The notes beneath the pieces were generated by a model. That model had not been told where the DNA came from and made no database searches. It was given only the letters and a program-made list of their open reading frames with translations. The translations under genes were made by a program, and so were the position numbers. From Hyphomicrobiales bacterium (GTDB lineage: Bacteria > Pseudomonadota > Alphaproteobacteria > Rhizobiales > Beijerinckiaceae): a stretch of DNA of 64,000 bases. This document shows positions 36,120-44,780 of this stretch, piece after piece; position 1 is the first letter of the stretch; every line of letters begins with the position of its first letter. Location: the NCBI GenBank assembly GCA_900473415.1, contig UCLR01000003.1:186001-250000 (forward strand). The letters run 5' to 3'.

Positions 36120-36728
36120 CTAGAACTCGATGCCGGCCTGTGCCTTCACGCCGGCGGCGAAGTGATGCTTCACCAGCGTCATCTCGGTCACGAGGTCGGC
36201 CGCGTCGATCAGTTCAGGCTTGGCGTTGCGGCCGGTGACGACGACATGCAGGTCCGGGCGGCGCGCGCGGACCGCCTCCACCACCTCGGCCAACGGCAGA
36301 TAGTCGTAGCGCAGCGCGATGTTGAGCTCATCCAGCACGACGAGCCTGATCGTGGGGTCGGCCATCAACTCTCTGGCCTTGGCGAAAGCGCGCTCGGCGG
36401 CGGCGATGTCGCGGGCCTTGTCCTGCGTCTCCCAGGTGAAGCCCTCGCCCATGCTGTACCACGCCACCTGATCGCCGAAGGCTTCAAGCGCCTTGCGCTC
36501 ACCGGTCGACCAGGCACCCTTGATGAACTGCACCACGCCGATGCGCCAGCCATGGCCCAGCGCACGCAGCATCAGCCCGAAAGCCGCCGTCGACTTGCCC
36601 TTGCCGGGGCCGGTATTGACGATGAGCAGCCCCTTCTCAAGCGTCTTGGAAGCGACCTCGGCGTCCTGCACCGCCTTGCGCTTCTCCATCTTCGCCTTGT
36701 GGCGGGCGGCTTCTTCGGCGTCGGTCAT
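36120..36728 (-). CDS. cobO: Cob(I)yrinic acid a,c-diamide adenosyltransferase CobO
   Basis: A 202-residue BtuR/CobO-type enzyme. The P-loop NTGPGKGKSTAAFG lies near residues 38-51, followed by VVQFIKGAWSTGER, the GEGFTWETQD segment and Walker B LVVLDELNIALRYDYL. Transfers the adenosyl group of ATP to the cobalt of the corrinoid. I use ATG 36728; a GTG directly before it (36731) is also possible. It lies 10 nt after cobP on the same strand, leading away from the riboswitch. Confidence 0.95.
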   Translation of the reverse strand: MTDAEEAARHKAKMEKRKAVQDAEVASKTLEKGLLIVNTGPGKGKSTAAFGLMLRALGHGWRIGVVQFIKGAWSTGERKALEAFGDQVAWYSMGEGFTWETQDKARDIAAAERAFAKARELMADPTIRLVVLDELNIALRYDYLPLAEVVEAVRARRPDLHVVVTGRNAKPELIDAADLVTEMTLVKHHFAAGVKAQAGIEF

Positions 36729-36738
36729 CACTTCGCTC

Positions 36739-37251
36739 TTACTTCACTTGCATCGGCAGTCCGGCGACCATGAAGGTCACCCGCCCTGCGCGCGCGGCCA
36801 GCGCCTGATGCAGCCGGCCGGCCTCGTCGCGGAAGCGGCGGGCGAGCGCATTCTCCGGCACGATGCCGAGCCCCACCTCGTTGCCGACCAGCACGACGGG
36901 GCCGCTCGCACGCTCACAGGCCGCGAGGAGAGCGGCGAGGGCGCCATCGGTGTCGCGCTCGGCAAGAATCAGATTTGTCAGCCAGAGCGTCAGGCAATCG
37001 ACGAGGATCGGCCGGCCCGACGGCTGGGCCTCGACGGCCTCGGCCAACGCAAGCGGCGCATCGAAGGTTTCCCAGCCGGAAGGGCGGCGGGCGCGGTGCT
37101 CTGCGATCCGCAGGCGCATCTCGTCGTCATAGGCCTGCGCGGTCGCGATATAGCTCCACGGCGCGGGCAAGGCCTCGATCAGCGCCTCGGCATGGCGGCT
37201 CTTGCCGGAGCGGGCGCCGCCGAGGACGAGCGTGAGGTGAGGCAATTCCAT
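36739..37251 (-). CDS. cobP: Adenosylcobinamide kinase / guanylyltransferase CobP (CobU)
   Basis: A 170-residue protein with the P-loop GGARSGKS (residues 11-18), YIATAQAYDDEM, the guanylated-histidine region RIAEHRARRPSGWETFDAP, and VLVGNEVGLGIVPENALARRFRDEAG, all diagnostic for CobP/CobU. Phosphorylates and guanylates adenosylcobinamide in nucleotide-loop assembly. ATG 37251 is preceded by GAAGGA. Its promoter must lie in the short gap before the riboswitch, which points the other way. Confidence 0.95.
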   Translation of the reverse strand: MELPHLTLVLGGARSGKSRHAEALIEALPAPWSYIATAQAYDDEMRLRIAEHRARRPSGWETFDAPLALAEAVEAQPSGRPILVDCLTLWLTNLILAERDTDGALAALLAACERASGPVVLVGNEVGLGIVPENALARRFRDEAGRLHQALAARAGRVTFMVAGLPMQVK

Positions 37252-37308
37252 GACAGATCCTTCGCCGCACTGCATTGCACAGCGCCGCGTCCATGGCTAA
37301 TGATGATC

Positions 37309-37470
37309 GCTGACGGTGCCTCCGCGAGGAGGTGAAAAGGGAACGCGGTGCGAAACCGCGGCTGCCCCCGCAACTGTAAGCGGGTGCCTTCTGCCATCGG
37401 CCACTGGAGCGTTTCGCTCCGGGAAGGCGGCAAGAGGCATCGGACCCGCGAGCCAGGAGACCTGCCGTCG
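37309..37470 (+). ncRNA. Cobalamin riboswitch
   Basis: Recognisable elements in order: GACGGTGCC (37312-37320), AGGTGAAAAGGGAACGCGGTG near 37329-37350 in which GGGAA-GCGGTGC is conserved, CCCCCGCAACTGTAAGCGGG near 37365-37383, and the B12 box AGCCAGGAGACCTGCC at 37451-37466. It ends about 50 nt before cbtB. Binding of adenosylcobalamin would switch off the downstream cobalt-uptake and corrin genes. Confidence 0.95.
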
Positions 37471-37519
37471 ACCCGCAACGATCCAACCGGCTGCCGGCGG
37501 GGCGGCCACGGAGAGCCTG

Positions 37520-37696
37520 ATGAACACCGCTTCTGTTTCCACCACCCAGCTCAGCGTTTCGGAGCGCGTCAAGGCGGTTGCCGCCGCGCTCGTGATCGGC
37601 GTCGCGCTGATCTATACGACCGGCTTCGCGGCCTCGACGAACGTCCATAACGCCGCGCACGACACTCGCCACGGCCTCGCCTTTCCCTGCCACTGA
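37520..37696 (+). CDS. cbtB: Cobalt transporter subunit CbtB
   Basis: A 58-residue membrane protein with one transmembrane helix (about residues 17-37) and a histidine-rich C-terminus HNAAHDTRHGLAFPCH, the CbtB metal-binding pattern. Partner of CbtA. It is the first gene after the cobalamin riboswitch, which supports a role in cobalt import under B12 shortage. Confidence 0.92.
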   Translation: MNTASVSTTQLSVSERVKAVAAALVIGVALIYTTGFAASTNVHNAAHDTRHGLAFPCH

Positions 37697-37708
37697 GGAG
37701 AGGCTCAC

Positions 37709-38449
37709 ATGGTTACGCGTGTTCTCACGGTCAGCATTCTGGCCGGGCTTCTGGCTGGGCTCATCGTCGCTGCGCTCCAGCATGTCACCACCACCCCGCT
37801 GATCCTCAAGGCGGAGACTTATGAAAGCGCCTCTGCGGCGCCGAGCACGTCGTTCGCGGCGTTCGGCGGCGAGGCGCGGATCATCCTCGCCCATGGCGGC
37901 GTCGACCATGCCGAAGGAGCGGAGCATGATGAATGGAAGCCGCAGGACGGCCTCCAACGCCTGCTCTTCACCAGCGCAGCCACCATCGGTACGGCGATCG
38001 GTTTCGCCGCGCTGCTGCTGGCCGGCATGCTCGCCGCAGGAGACGGTATCGACCAGCGCCGCGCTTTGATCTGGGGCGCTTGCGGCTTCGTCGCTTTCGG
38101 GCTTGCGCCGGGGATGGGTCTTGCGCCGGAACTGCCGGGCGCCGCTTCAGCCGCATTGCACGCGCGTCAGCTCTGGTGGATCGGGACCGCGCTCGCTACG
38201 GCCGCCGGACTCTTCCTGTTCCTGCGCTACGAAGCGCCGTGGCTGAAGGCGCTCGCGGTCGCGGTGATCCTGCTGCCGCATATCGTCGGTGCCCCCCATG
38301 CGCCGACGCCCGAAAGCAAGGTGCCGGCCGAGCTCGCCGCGCATTTCACTTCGCTTTCGCTCGGCATCCAGGCCGCGCTCTGGCTCGTCACCGCCTTCCT
38401 GGTCGGCACGTTCTGGCCCTGGCTGAGCCGGCGCGCCGAGGCGCGCTGA
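37709..38449 (+). CDS. cbtA: Cobalt transporter subunit CbtA
   Basis: A 246-residue protein with about five to six membrane segments (first about 6-26; others near 85-108, 118-140, 150-170, 175-195, 215-235) and a His/Glu-rich loop HGGVDHAEGAEHDEW near 62-76. Length and the GMGLAPELPGAASA segment match CbtA (predicted cobalt transporter subunit). It starts 12 nt after cbtB. Confidence 0.92.
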   Translation: MVTRVLTVSILAGLLAGLIVAALQHVTTTPLILKAETYESASAAPSTSFAAFGGEARIILAHGGVDHAEGAEHDEWKPQDGLQRLLFTSAATIGTAIGFAALLLAGMLAAGDGIDQRRALIWGACGFVAFGLAPGMGLAPELPGAASAALHARQLWWIGTALATAAGLFLFLRYEAPWLKALAVAVILLPHIVGAPHAPTPESKVPAELAAHFTSLSLGIQAALWLVTAFLVGTFWPWLSRRAEAR

Positions 38450-38457
38450 GGCCAAAT

Positions 38458-38478
38458 AGGTGCGGCCTCGCCGCACCT
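38458..38478 (+). terminator. Hairpin between cbtA and DUF1636 gene
   Basis: AGGTGCGGC and GCCGCACCT form a perfect 9-bp stem with a 3-nt loop, 9 nt after the cbtA stop. Without a T-run it may be a partial terminator or an RNA-processing/stability element that separates transporter from biosynthesis expression. Confidence 0.5.
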
Positions 38479-38495
38479 GAAAGACTTGGAAAGCC

Positions 38496-38885
38496 ATGTC
38501 CGAGGGCGACCTCACCATCCATGTCTGCACGGCCTGCAGACGGGTCCGCGCCGATCTCCCGGAGGGTTACGACCAGCCGGGACAGGCGCTCGCCGAGGCG
38601 CTCACTGAGCGCCTAATCGCCAAGGGCAGCGCGATCCCCGTGCTGCCCGTCGAATGCCTCGCCGTCTGCAAGCGGCCCTGCACCGTCGCCTTCGCGGCCG
38701 ATGGCAAATGGACCTATCTGATCGGCGACCTCGAAACCGAAACCCATCTCGACGAGATCGTCGGCGCGGCGGAGGCCTATGCCGCCAGCACCAACGGCAT
38801 CGTGGCCTGGAAAGAACGGCCGCCCTCGTTCCGCAAGGGCGTGGTCGCGCGCGTGCCGCCCCTGCCGGCGCGCCAGCAAGGATGA
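38496..38885 (+). CDS. DUF1636 family metal-binding protein
   Basis: A 129-residue protein with five conserved cysteines: Cys11 and Cys14 (VCTAC), and Cys54, Cys58 and Cys62 (ECLAVCKRPC). The layout recalls thioredoxin-like [2Fe-2S] ferredoxins. The gene family is repeatedly found next to cobW/cobN in proteobacteria but its function is not established. Here it stands between the cobalt transporter genes and cobW, so a cobalt- or electron-handling role in corrin synthesis is plausible. No signal peptide, hence cytoplasmic. Confidence 0.8.
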   Translation: MSEGDLTIHVCTACRRVRADLPEGYDQPGQALAEALTERLIAKGSAIPVLPVECLAVCKRPCTVAFAADGKWTYLIGDLETETHLDEIVGAAEAYAASTNGIVAWKERPPSFRKGVVARVPPLPARQQG

Positions 38886-38889
38886 CAGC

Positions 38890-39942
38890 ATGAACGCTCC
38901 GCAGACCGCCGTTTTGGGCAAGACCCCCTGCACGATCATCACCGGCTTCCTCGGCGCCGGTAAGACGACGCTGGTGCGCCATCTCCTCGAGAATGCGCAG
39001 GGCAAGAAGCTCGCCGTGCTCGTCAACGAATTCGGCGATCTCGGCTTCGACGGCTCCTTCCTCGCCGGCTGTGGCATCGAAGGCTGCTCGGAGGACGACG
39101 TGGTCGAGCTGCCGAACGGCTGCATCTGCTGCACCGTCGCCGATGATTTCGTGCCGGCGCTGGAAAAGCTATTGAACCGGCCGAACCCGCCCGAGCACAT
39201 CCTGATCGAGACCTCCGGCCTCGCCTTGCCGAAGCCGCTCGTCCAGGCCTTCAACTGGCCGGCGATCCGCGCCCGCGTCACGGTCGATGGCGTCATCGCC
39301 GTGGTTGACGGCCCGGCGGTGGCGGAAGGCCAGTTCGCCGACGATCCCGACGCGCTCGCGGCGCAGAAGGCGGCCGACGCTTCAGTCGAGCACGACAACC
39401 CGCTGGAGGAAGTGTTCGAGGACCAGATCCTCTGCGCAGACCTCATCCTGCTCAACAAGAGCGACCTGGTCGACGAAGCGGGCCGGGCCAGGGTCAAGGC
39501 CGAGATCGCCGAGCATCTGCCGAAGGCGATCAAGATCGTCGAGACCGCCCATGGCAAGGTCGAGCCGGCGCTGATCGTGGGCCTCGGCGCCGCGGCAGAA
39601 GCCGATCTCGCCGCCCGTCCCTCGCATCACGGCGAGGGCGAGGACCACGACCACGACGATTTCGACTCGATCGCCGTGCCGCTGCCGGCAGGCCTCTCGC
39701 CGGAGGAGCTGTCGGCCCGCATCGCGAAGGCTGCCGAAGCCGAGGGCGTGCTCAGGCTCAAGGGCTTCACCGCCGTGCCGGGCAAGCCGATGCGGCTCGT
39801 CGTGCAGGGCGTCGGCCGGCGCCTCAGTCATCATTTCGACCGGCCCTGGAGCGCCAATGAGTCCCGCGACGGCCGGCTCACCGTGATCGGCCTTAAGGGC
39901 TTCGACCTCAAGGCCGTGGAAGCGGCGCTTTCGGGGGTGTGA
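38890..39942 (+). CDS. cobW: CobW-type G3E GTPase, putative cobalt chaperone
   Basis: A 350-residue metallochaperone. The P-loop GFLGAGKT lies at residues 19-26, the metal-binding motif GCICC at 77-81, the GTP-specificity motif LNKSDLVD near 178, a His/Asp-rich linker HHGEGEDHDHDDFD near 233-246, and a C-terminal CobW domain. Thought to deliver cobalt to the CobN-S-T chelatase. ATG 38890 is 4 nt after the DUF1636 stop and 9 nt separate it from cobN. Confidence 0.94.
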   Translation: MNAPQTAVLGKTPCTIITGFLGAGKTTLVRHLLENAQGKKLAVLVNEFGDLGFDGSFLAGCGIEGCSEDDVVELPNGCICCTVADDFVPALEKLLNRPNPPEHILIETSGLALPKPLVQAFNWPAIRARVTVDGVIAVVDGPAVAEGQFADDPDALAAQKAADASVEHDNPLEEVFEDQILCADLILLNKSDLVDEAGRARVKAEIAEHLPKAIKIVETAHGKVEPALIVGLGAAAEADLAARPSHHGEGEDHDHDDFDSIAVPLPAGLSPEELSARIAKAAEAEGVLRLKGFTAVPGKPMRLVVQGVGRRLSHHFDRPWSANESRDGRLTVIGLKGFDLKAVEAALSGV

Positions 39943-39951
39943 CAGCCGGCG

Positions 39952-42900
39952 ATGCATCTTCTCCCGACCAGCGAAATCAGGCTCGACGACGGCGAGGACG
40001 CCGTCGATCTCGCCCTGCCGCCGGGAGATCTGCTCGTTCTGTCCTTCACAGATAGCGACCTCTCGGCCCTGGCGGTGGCATTGCCGTCATGGTCGCGCTT
40101 GTCCCGACCATCCGCGTCGTCGCGGGTCGGAGGCAGTGTTCGAGACGTGGATGCTCGCGACAACGGCGAGCATGACGGTGGAGCGCCTTCCGTCCGCCTC
40201 GCCCCGCTCCGGCGGCTGAAGCACCCACTCTCGGTCGATCTCCTGATCGAGAAGACGGCGGTGCGATGCCGCTTCGTGCTGCTGCGCTGCCTCGGTGGAC
40301 TGGATTACTGGCGCTATGGCGTGGAGCAGCTCGGAGCGGCCTGCCGGGAGCGCGGCATCCCGCTCGCGATCTTGCCCGGTGATGCGCGCAAGGATTCGCG
40401 GTTGGCAGAGCATGCGACCGTGCCGCCGGAGTTTGCCGCGGAGCTGCTGGCCTATTTCGAAGCGGGCGGCGGGGCGGAGAACATGCGCCGGCTGCTGGGG
40501 CGGGTTGCGGATTATCTGGAGGCGCTCCCCTCATCCGTCTCGGCTTCGCCGAGCCACCAGCGCGACGCTGCCAAGGTCGCTCCTGTCCCCCTCCCATTCT
40601 TCTTCGCGCTCGGGGAGCACGGCACGCCTGCCCCCTGGCGCGATGCGCTTGCCGCCTTGCCCCCCGACCGACCGCTCGTGCCGATTCTGCTCTACCGGTC
40701 CGGTGTCGCGGCTGGCGACACCGCCATGAGCGAAGCGATCACCGCCGCCCTCGCCGCACGCGGGCTCGCGCCGCTGCCGCTGGCGCTGACCAGCCTCAAG
40801 GACCCCGCCGTCACGGCCGAGCTCGCGACGCTGGTGGCGACGCGCAGGCCGGCGCTGATCGTCACCACGACCGCCTTTTCCGCTCGCGATGGCGCCGATT
40901 TCGTCCTCGACGGCGCCGATTGCCCGATCCTGCAGGCCGTCCCGGTCGGCAGTCCGCGCGAAGCCTGGGAGGCATCGCCCCGCGGCCTCTCCGCCGCCGA
41001 TCTCGCCATGCAGGTCGCGCTGCCCGAATTCGACGGGCGCATCGGCGCGATCCCGATCGCCTTCAAGGCGGAGGAGAATGACGCCGCGACCGGGCTCGCG
41101 ATCCGCCGGCTCGTGCCGGATGCCGAAGGCACGGTCGCGCTGGCCGATCTTGCGGCCAGCTGGATCACACTCTCCGGCAAACCCACGCATGAGCGGCGGT
41201 TGGCGCTGGTGCTGTCGGACTACCCGTCACGCGGCGGACGGGCCGGGTTCGCGGTGGGGCTCGATACGCCGGCGAGCGTCGACGCGATCCGGGAATTGCT
41301 GGCGGGGGCGGGGTATGAGGTCGACTCAGCAACCTCCGCCGTCATCCCGGGCTTGACCCGGGATCCATGCCGGAGCGCTTCTGACAAAGGTTCAGGCATG
41401 GATCCCGGATCGGCGCCGCTGACGCGGCTTGTTCGGGATGACGGCGGGGATATCGATCAGGGTGCTCGATTGATGGCCGCCCTGACCAACGGCCCGGCCC
41501 CCCTCACGCTTCCGCTCGCCACCTATCGCGCCTGGCTCGACACCATCCCCGCCACCGCTCGCGAAACGCTGATCGCCGCCCATGGCGCGCCCGAAGCCGA
41601 TCCGGCCTGCAGCGACGGCACCTTCCGCTTCCGGGCCGTGCGCTGCGGCAAACTCACCATTGCCTTGCAGCCACCGCGCGACGCCAGGCCCGACCGCAAG
41701 GCCCGCTATCATGACCCCGACGCGCCGCCCGGCCACGGCTATCTCGCCTTCTACCGGGCTCTGCGTGAGGCCGAGGCCGTCGACGCGCTGATCCATCTCG
41801 GCACCCATGGCACCACGGAATGGCTGCCGAGCAAGGCGGTGGCGCTGTCGCCCGCCTGCTGGCCGCGCCTCGCCGTGGGCGGGCTACCCGTTGTCTATCC
41901 CTATGTCGTCGACGACCCCGGCGAGGCTGCGCCTGCCAAGAGGAGGCTCTCCGCCGTCACGCTCGGCCATCTGCCACCGCCGCTGGCCGAGACCGAGCCG
42001 GTGGGTGAGACCGCCCTGCTGCGCGACCTCGTCGAGGAATTCTCGCAGGCGCAGGTGCTCGATCCGCGGCGGGCCGATCTCGTCGCGGCCGAAATCCGCT
42101 CGCGCGCCGAAGCGAGTGGACTAGCCGCCTCCTGCGGCGTGAGCGCCGATCTCGACATGAGCGAGGCGTTGACGCGGCTCGATGCCCATCTCTGCGACAT
42201 TGCGGAGCTGCCCTTCCGCGAAGGGCTGCACGTCTTCGGCCAATCGCAGGAAGACCCGGCTTCGGCCCGCAACGAGTGCGAGAATCTGCTGCGCGCGCTC
42301 GATGGCCGCTTCGTGCCGCCCGGCCCCGCCGGCTCGCCGCATCGCGGACGGCCCGACGTGCTGCCGACCGGGCGCAACCTCTCGACGCTCGATCCGCGCG
42401 CGATCCCGACGCGCGCCGCCGCGCGGCTCGGCAAGCTCGCGGCGCAGGCGGTCGTCTCGCGCCATCTGCAGGAACATGGCGACTATCCGCGCCGGATCGT
42501 CATGGATCTCTGGGCTTCACCGACGCTGCGCTCGGGCGGCGAGGACATCGCCCATGCGCTGGCGCTGATGGGCGTCGAGCCACTCTGGGACGACGCCTCG
42601 ACCCGCGTCACCGGCTTCACCATCGTGCCGCAGCCAAAGCTCGCCTTCCCGCGCCTCGATGTGACGATCCGCATCTCCGGCACCTTCCGCGACACCTTCC
42701 CCGGCCAGATCGCGCTTCTCGACCGGGTCGCGCGCGCCATCGCGGCGCTTGATGAGCCTGAGGACTGGAACGAGCCAGCTGCCGCACGCCGCCGCGGTGA
42801 GCATGGGGCGCGCATTTTTGGCGCGGCGCCCGGGCGCTATGGAGCGGCGATGGCAGACCGCGCGCTCGACAGCGACTGGGCGATGCGCGACGAGCTGGGC

Positions 42901-43500
42901 GCAGCCTATCTCGCGGCTTCCGACCACGCCTATGGCGGGCCGGAAGGCGTGGGCGCAGCCGATACCGGCTTCGCCGAGCGCATCCGCGCTTCCGATGCCT
43001 TCATCCATGTCAGCGACACGGCGGGGCGCGACATTCTCGAAGCGACCAGCGCGGCAGACGTCATCGGCGGGCTGGCCGCGGCAGCGAAGGCGCTCGGGGC
43101 CAATCCGTCACTCTACAGCCTCGACAGCTCCCGGCCGGAAACGCCCAAGGCACGCACGCTGGCCGAGGACATCGCCCGCATCGTCCATGGTCGGCTGACG
43201 CATCCGCGCTGGATCGCCTCGCAGCTCGCCCATGGCTGGCGCGGCGCAGCCGAACTGGCGGAGGCTGTCGACACGCTCTTCGTCTTCGCCGCCAGCACGG
43301 ATGCGGTGGCGGACGGGCTGTTCGACGCCGTCTTCCAAGCCTATTGCGCCGATCCTCAAGTCTGGTCCGCGCTCGAAGCCGCCAACGCGCCGGCCGCCGC
43401 CTCGATCCGCTCGCGGCTGGCGGAGGCGGCGCGGCGCGGGCTCTGGACCAGCCGGCGCAACTCAGTCGGCGCCTTCCTCGCGAGGGAGGCGGCGGAATGA
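39952..43500 (+). CDS. cobN: Aerobic cobaltochelatase subunit CobN, with in-frame palindromic insertions
   Basis: An 1182-residue large subunit of the ATP-dependent cobaltochelatase, which inserts cobalt into hydrogenobyrinic a,c-diamide. Family marks include ALIHLGTHGTTEWLPSKAVAL, GRNLSTLDPRAIPTRAA and a C-terminal [16 protein letters not shown]. Three stretches do not look like the family: residues 45-76 (SWSRLSRPSASSRVGG and after), about 192-203, and 463-498 (VIPGLTRDPCRSASDKG and after). At DNA level the first and third are hairpin repeats inserted in frame. All appear to fall in variable loops, and the frame is intact, so the protein is probably active. ATGA couples it to cobG. CobS and CobT are not in the window. 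Confidence 0.95.
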   Translation: MHLLPTSEIRLDDGEDAVDLALPPGDLLVLSFTDSDLSALAVALPSWSRLSRPSASSRVGGSVRDVDARDNGEHDGGAPSVRLAPLRRLKHPLSVDLLIEKTAVRCRFVLLRCLGGLDYWRYGVEQLGAACRERGIPLAILPGDARKDSRLAEHATVPPEFAAELLAYFEAGGGAENMRRLLGRVADYLEALPSSVSASPSHQRDAAKVAPVPLPFFFALGEHGTPAPWRDALAALPPDRPLVPILLYRSGVAAGDTAMSEAITAALAARGLAPLPLALTSLKDPAVTAELATLVATRRPALIVTTTAFSARDGADFVLDGADCPILQAVPVGSPREAWEASPRGLSAADLAMQVALPEFDGRIGAIPIAFKAEENDAATGLAIRRLVPDAEGTVALADLAASWITLSGKPTHERRLALVLSDYPSRGGRAGFAVGLDTPASVDAIRELLAGAGYEVDSATSAVIPGLTRDPCRSASDKGSGMDPGSAPLTRLVRDDGGDIDQGARLMAALTNGPAPLTLPLATYRAWLDTIPATARETLIAAHGAPEADPACSDGTFRFRAVRCGKLTIALQPPRDARPDRKARYHDPDAPPGHGYLAFYRALREAEAVDALIHLGTHGTTEWLPSKAVALSPACWPRLAVGGLPVVYPYVVDDPGEAAPAKRRLSAVTLGHLPPPLAETEPVGETALLRDLVEEFSQAQVLDPRRADLVAAEIRSRAEASGLAASCGVSADLDMSEALTRLDAHLCDIAELPFREGLHVFGQSQEDPASARNECENLLRALDGRFVPPGPAGSPHRGRPDVLPTGRNLSTLDPRAIPTRAAARLGKLAAQAVVSRHLQEHGDYPRRIVMDLWASPTLRSGGEDIAHALALMGVEPLWDDASTRVTGFTIVPQPKLAFPRLDVTIRISGTFRDTFPGQIALLDRVARAIAALDEPEDWNEPAAARRRGEHGARIFGAAPGRYGAAMADRALDSDWAMRDELGAAYLAASDHAYGGPEGVGAADTGFAERIRASDAFIHVSDTAGRDILEATSAADVIGGLAAAAKALGANPSLYSLDSSRPETPKARTLAEDIARIVHGRLTHPRWIASQLAHGWRGAAELAEAVDTLFVFAASTDAVADGLFDAVFQAYCADPQVWSALEAANAPAAASIRSRLAEAARRGLWTSRRNSVGAFLAREAAE
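40084..40178. repeat. Palindromic repeat element inside cobN (copy A)
   Basis: The left arm starts CCGTCATGGTCGCGCTTGTC and the right arm, read in reverse complement, starts CCGTCATGCTCGCCGTTGTC. Over 35 nt the two arms agree at about 28 positions, so the 95-nt element can fold into a long imperfect hairpin. It is read in frame as residues 45-76 of CobN between LSALAVAL and SVRLAPLRRL. It resembles dispersed palindromic repeats common between genes of Hyphomicrobiales (from memory). Confidence 0.8.
40525..40558. repeat. Possible third repeat remnant inside cobN
   Basis: CTCCCCTCATCCGTCTCGGC followed by TTCGCCGAGCCACC contains the small hairpin CTCGGC-TTC-GCCGAG and resembles the start of another dispersed intergenic repeat seen in related genomes. 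It encodes LPSSVSASPSH in a low-complexity stretch of CobN. Weaker than the other two; it could be ordinary coding sequence. Confidence 0.35.
41339..41444. repeat. Palindromic repeat element inside cobN (copy B)
   Basis: A 106-nt element with perfect outer arms CCGTCATCCCG (41339-41349) and CGGGATGACGG (41434-41444) and perfect inner arms GGGATCCATGCC (41360-41371) and GGCATGGATCCC (41395-41406). It reads in frame as VIPGLTRDP and following residues, a peptide often produced where this repeat is translated. It occupies residues about 463-498 of CobN. Confidence 0.9.
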
Positions 43501-44780
43501 GCGATCCGACGCGCAAGGAACTGCGGCGCGGCTGGTGCCCCAGCACGTTGAAGCCCATGGAAACCGGGGACGGCTGGCTGGTGCGCCTCCATCCGCCCGG
43601 CGCGAGACTGACGCCAGCCGGGCTGCGGCGCGTCGCCGCGCTGGCGGCGGAACATGGTAACGGGCTGATCGAGATCTCCGCGCGGGCCAATCTGCAGATT
43701 CGCGGTGTCACGCCGGCGAGCCACCCGGTTCTTGTCGAACGGCTGCTGGCGCAGGGCCTGCTCGATGAGCATGAAGGCGACGGGCCGCAACGCCTGACGC
43801 TGGTTTCGCCACTGGCAGAAGAGGCGGGCGGCCTGATCGATGCCCTCGCTCTTGCCAAGCGCATCGAGGCCCAGGGACGGACCGTCTCCGGCCTGCCGCC
43901 CAAATTCTCCATCATCGTCGACGATGGCGGATCGTGCTCGCTCGATACCATCCCCTGCGATTTGCGCGTGGTCGGAATCGCCGAGGGGCTCGCCGCGCTC
44001 GGACTGGCGGATCGCCGCTGGCACGGGCCGCTGCCTCAGGCGGAAGCCGCCGCGGCGGCCCAATCGATCCAGCAGGGCTTCGCGCATCTGCGCCGCGCTG
44101 CTCCAGAGAGCGTGCGCCGCCTGCGCGACCTGTCGGACGCGGCCCTCGCGACCCTGACCCATCTTCCACAGATCACCGCTCCCGCGCCTCGGCCCGCGCC
44201 GCAGCGCGCAGGGCTCGTCGCTATGGCGGACGACTGCTTTGCCGCGCTCGTTGCCCTGCCTTTCGGCCGTTGCGAAGCGGCGACGCTCGATCGGCTCGCC
44301 GAAGCCGTGGCCTCGGAGAGCGACATCCGCTTCTCGCCCTGGCGCGGACTCGCCTTCCGCGGGCTGGATCGAGCGGCAGCCGATCGCTTGCTAACGTTAG
44401 CACGAAACCTCGGCCTGATCGTGGCAGACGACGACCCGCGCCTGTCGGTGCAGGCCTGCGCCGGCAGCCCGGCCTGCTCGCGCGCCGAGGCGCCGACCAT
44501 GGTGGATGCCGCCCGGCTGGCCGAGGCCGCCGCCGATCTGCTGGCGCGGGGCGTGAGCCTGCATGCCTCGGGTTGCGTCAAGGCCTGCGCCCATCCCGGA
44601 GCGGCCGACCTGACATTGGTGGGACGCGCGGGGCACTACGACGTGGTGATCGGCGGCACGACGCGGGACAAGCCCATCGCGACGCTTGACCTCCCGGCGC
44701 TGCTGGCGCGATTGCAGCCCGGACAAGACATCCAAGCGCGGCTCGCCGGGGCCGTGCGGAAAGCAGGACCGCGCGGTTGA
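43497..44780 (+). CDS. cobG: Precorrin-3B synthase CobG
   Basis: A 427-residue ferredoxin-sulfite/nitrite reductase-like protein: repeated half-domains ([33 protein letters not shown]) and the cysteines for the Fe-S centre in [15 protein letters not shown] and [11 protein letters not shown]. CobG uses oxygen to make precorrin-3B, the mark of the aerobic pathway. ATG overlaps the cobN stop (ATGA), which decides the start; its stop overlaps the TTG of cobH. Confidence 0.94.
   Translation: MSDPTRKELRRGWCPSTLKPMETGDGWLVRLHPPGARLTPAGLRRVAALAAEHGNGLIEISARANLQIRGVTPASHPVLVERLLAQGLLDEHEGDGPQRLTLVSPLAEEAGGLIDALALAKRIEAQGRTVSGLPPKFSIIVDDGGSCSLDTIPCDLRVVGIAEGLAALGLADRRWHGPLPQAEAAAAAQSIQQGFAHLRRAAPESVRRLRDLSDAALATLTHLPQITAPAPRPAPQRAGLVAMADDCFAALVALPFGRCEAATLDRLAEAVASESDIRFSPWRGLAFRGLDRAAADRLLTLARNLGLIVADDDPRLSVQACAGSPACSRAEAPTMVDAARLAEAAADLLARGVSLHASGCVKACAHPGAADLTLVGRAGHYDVVIGGTTRDKPIATLDLPALLARLQPGQDIQARLAGAVRKAGPRG

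Noticed and set aside
39952..43500. Possible frameshift or pseudogene status of cobN because of the odd stretches
   Set aside because: The frame is continuous from ATG to stop, conserved motifs occur on both sides of each insertion, and overlap with cobG is intact. The gene is judged functional.
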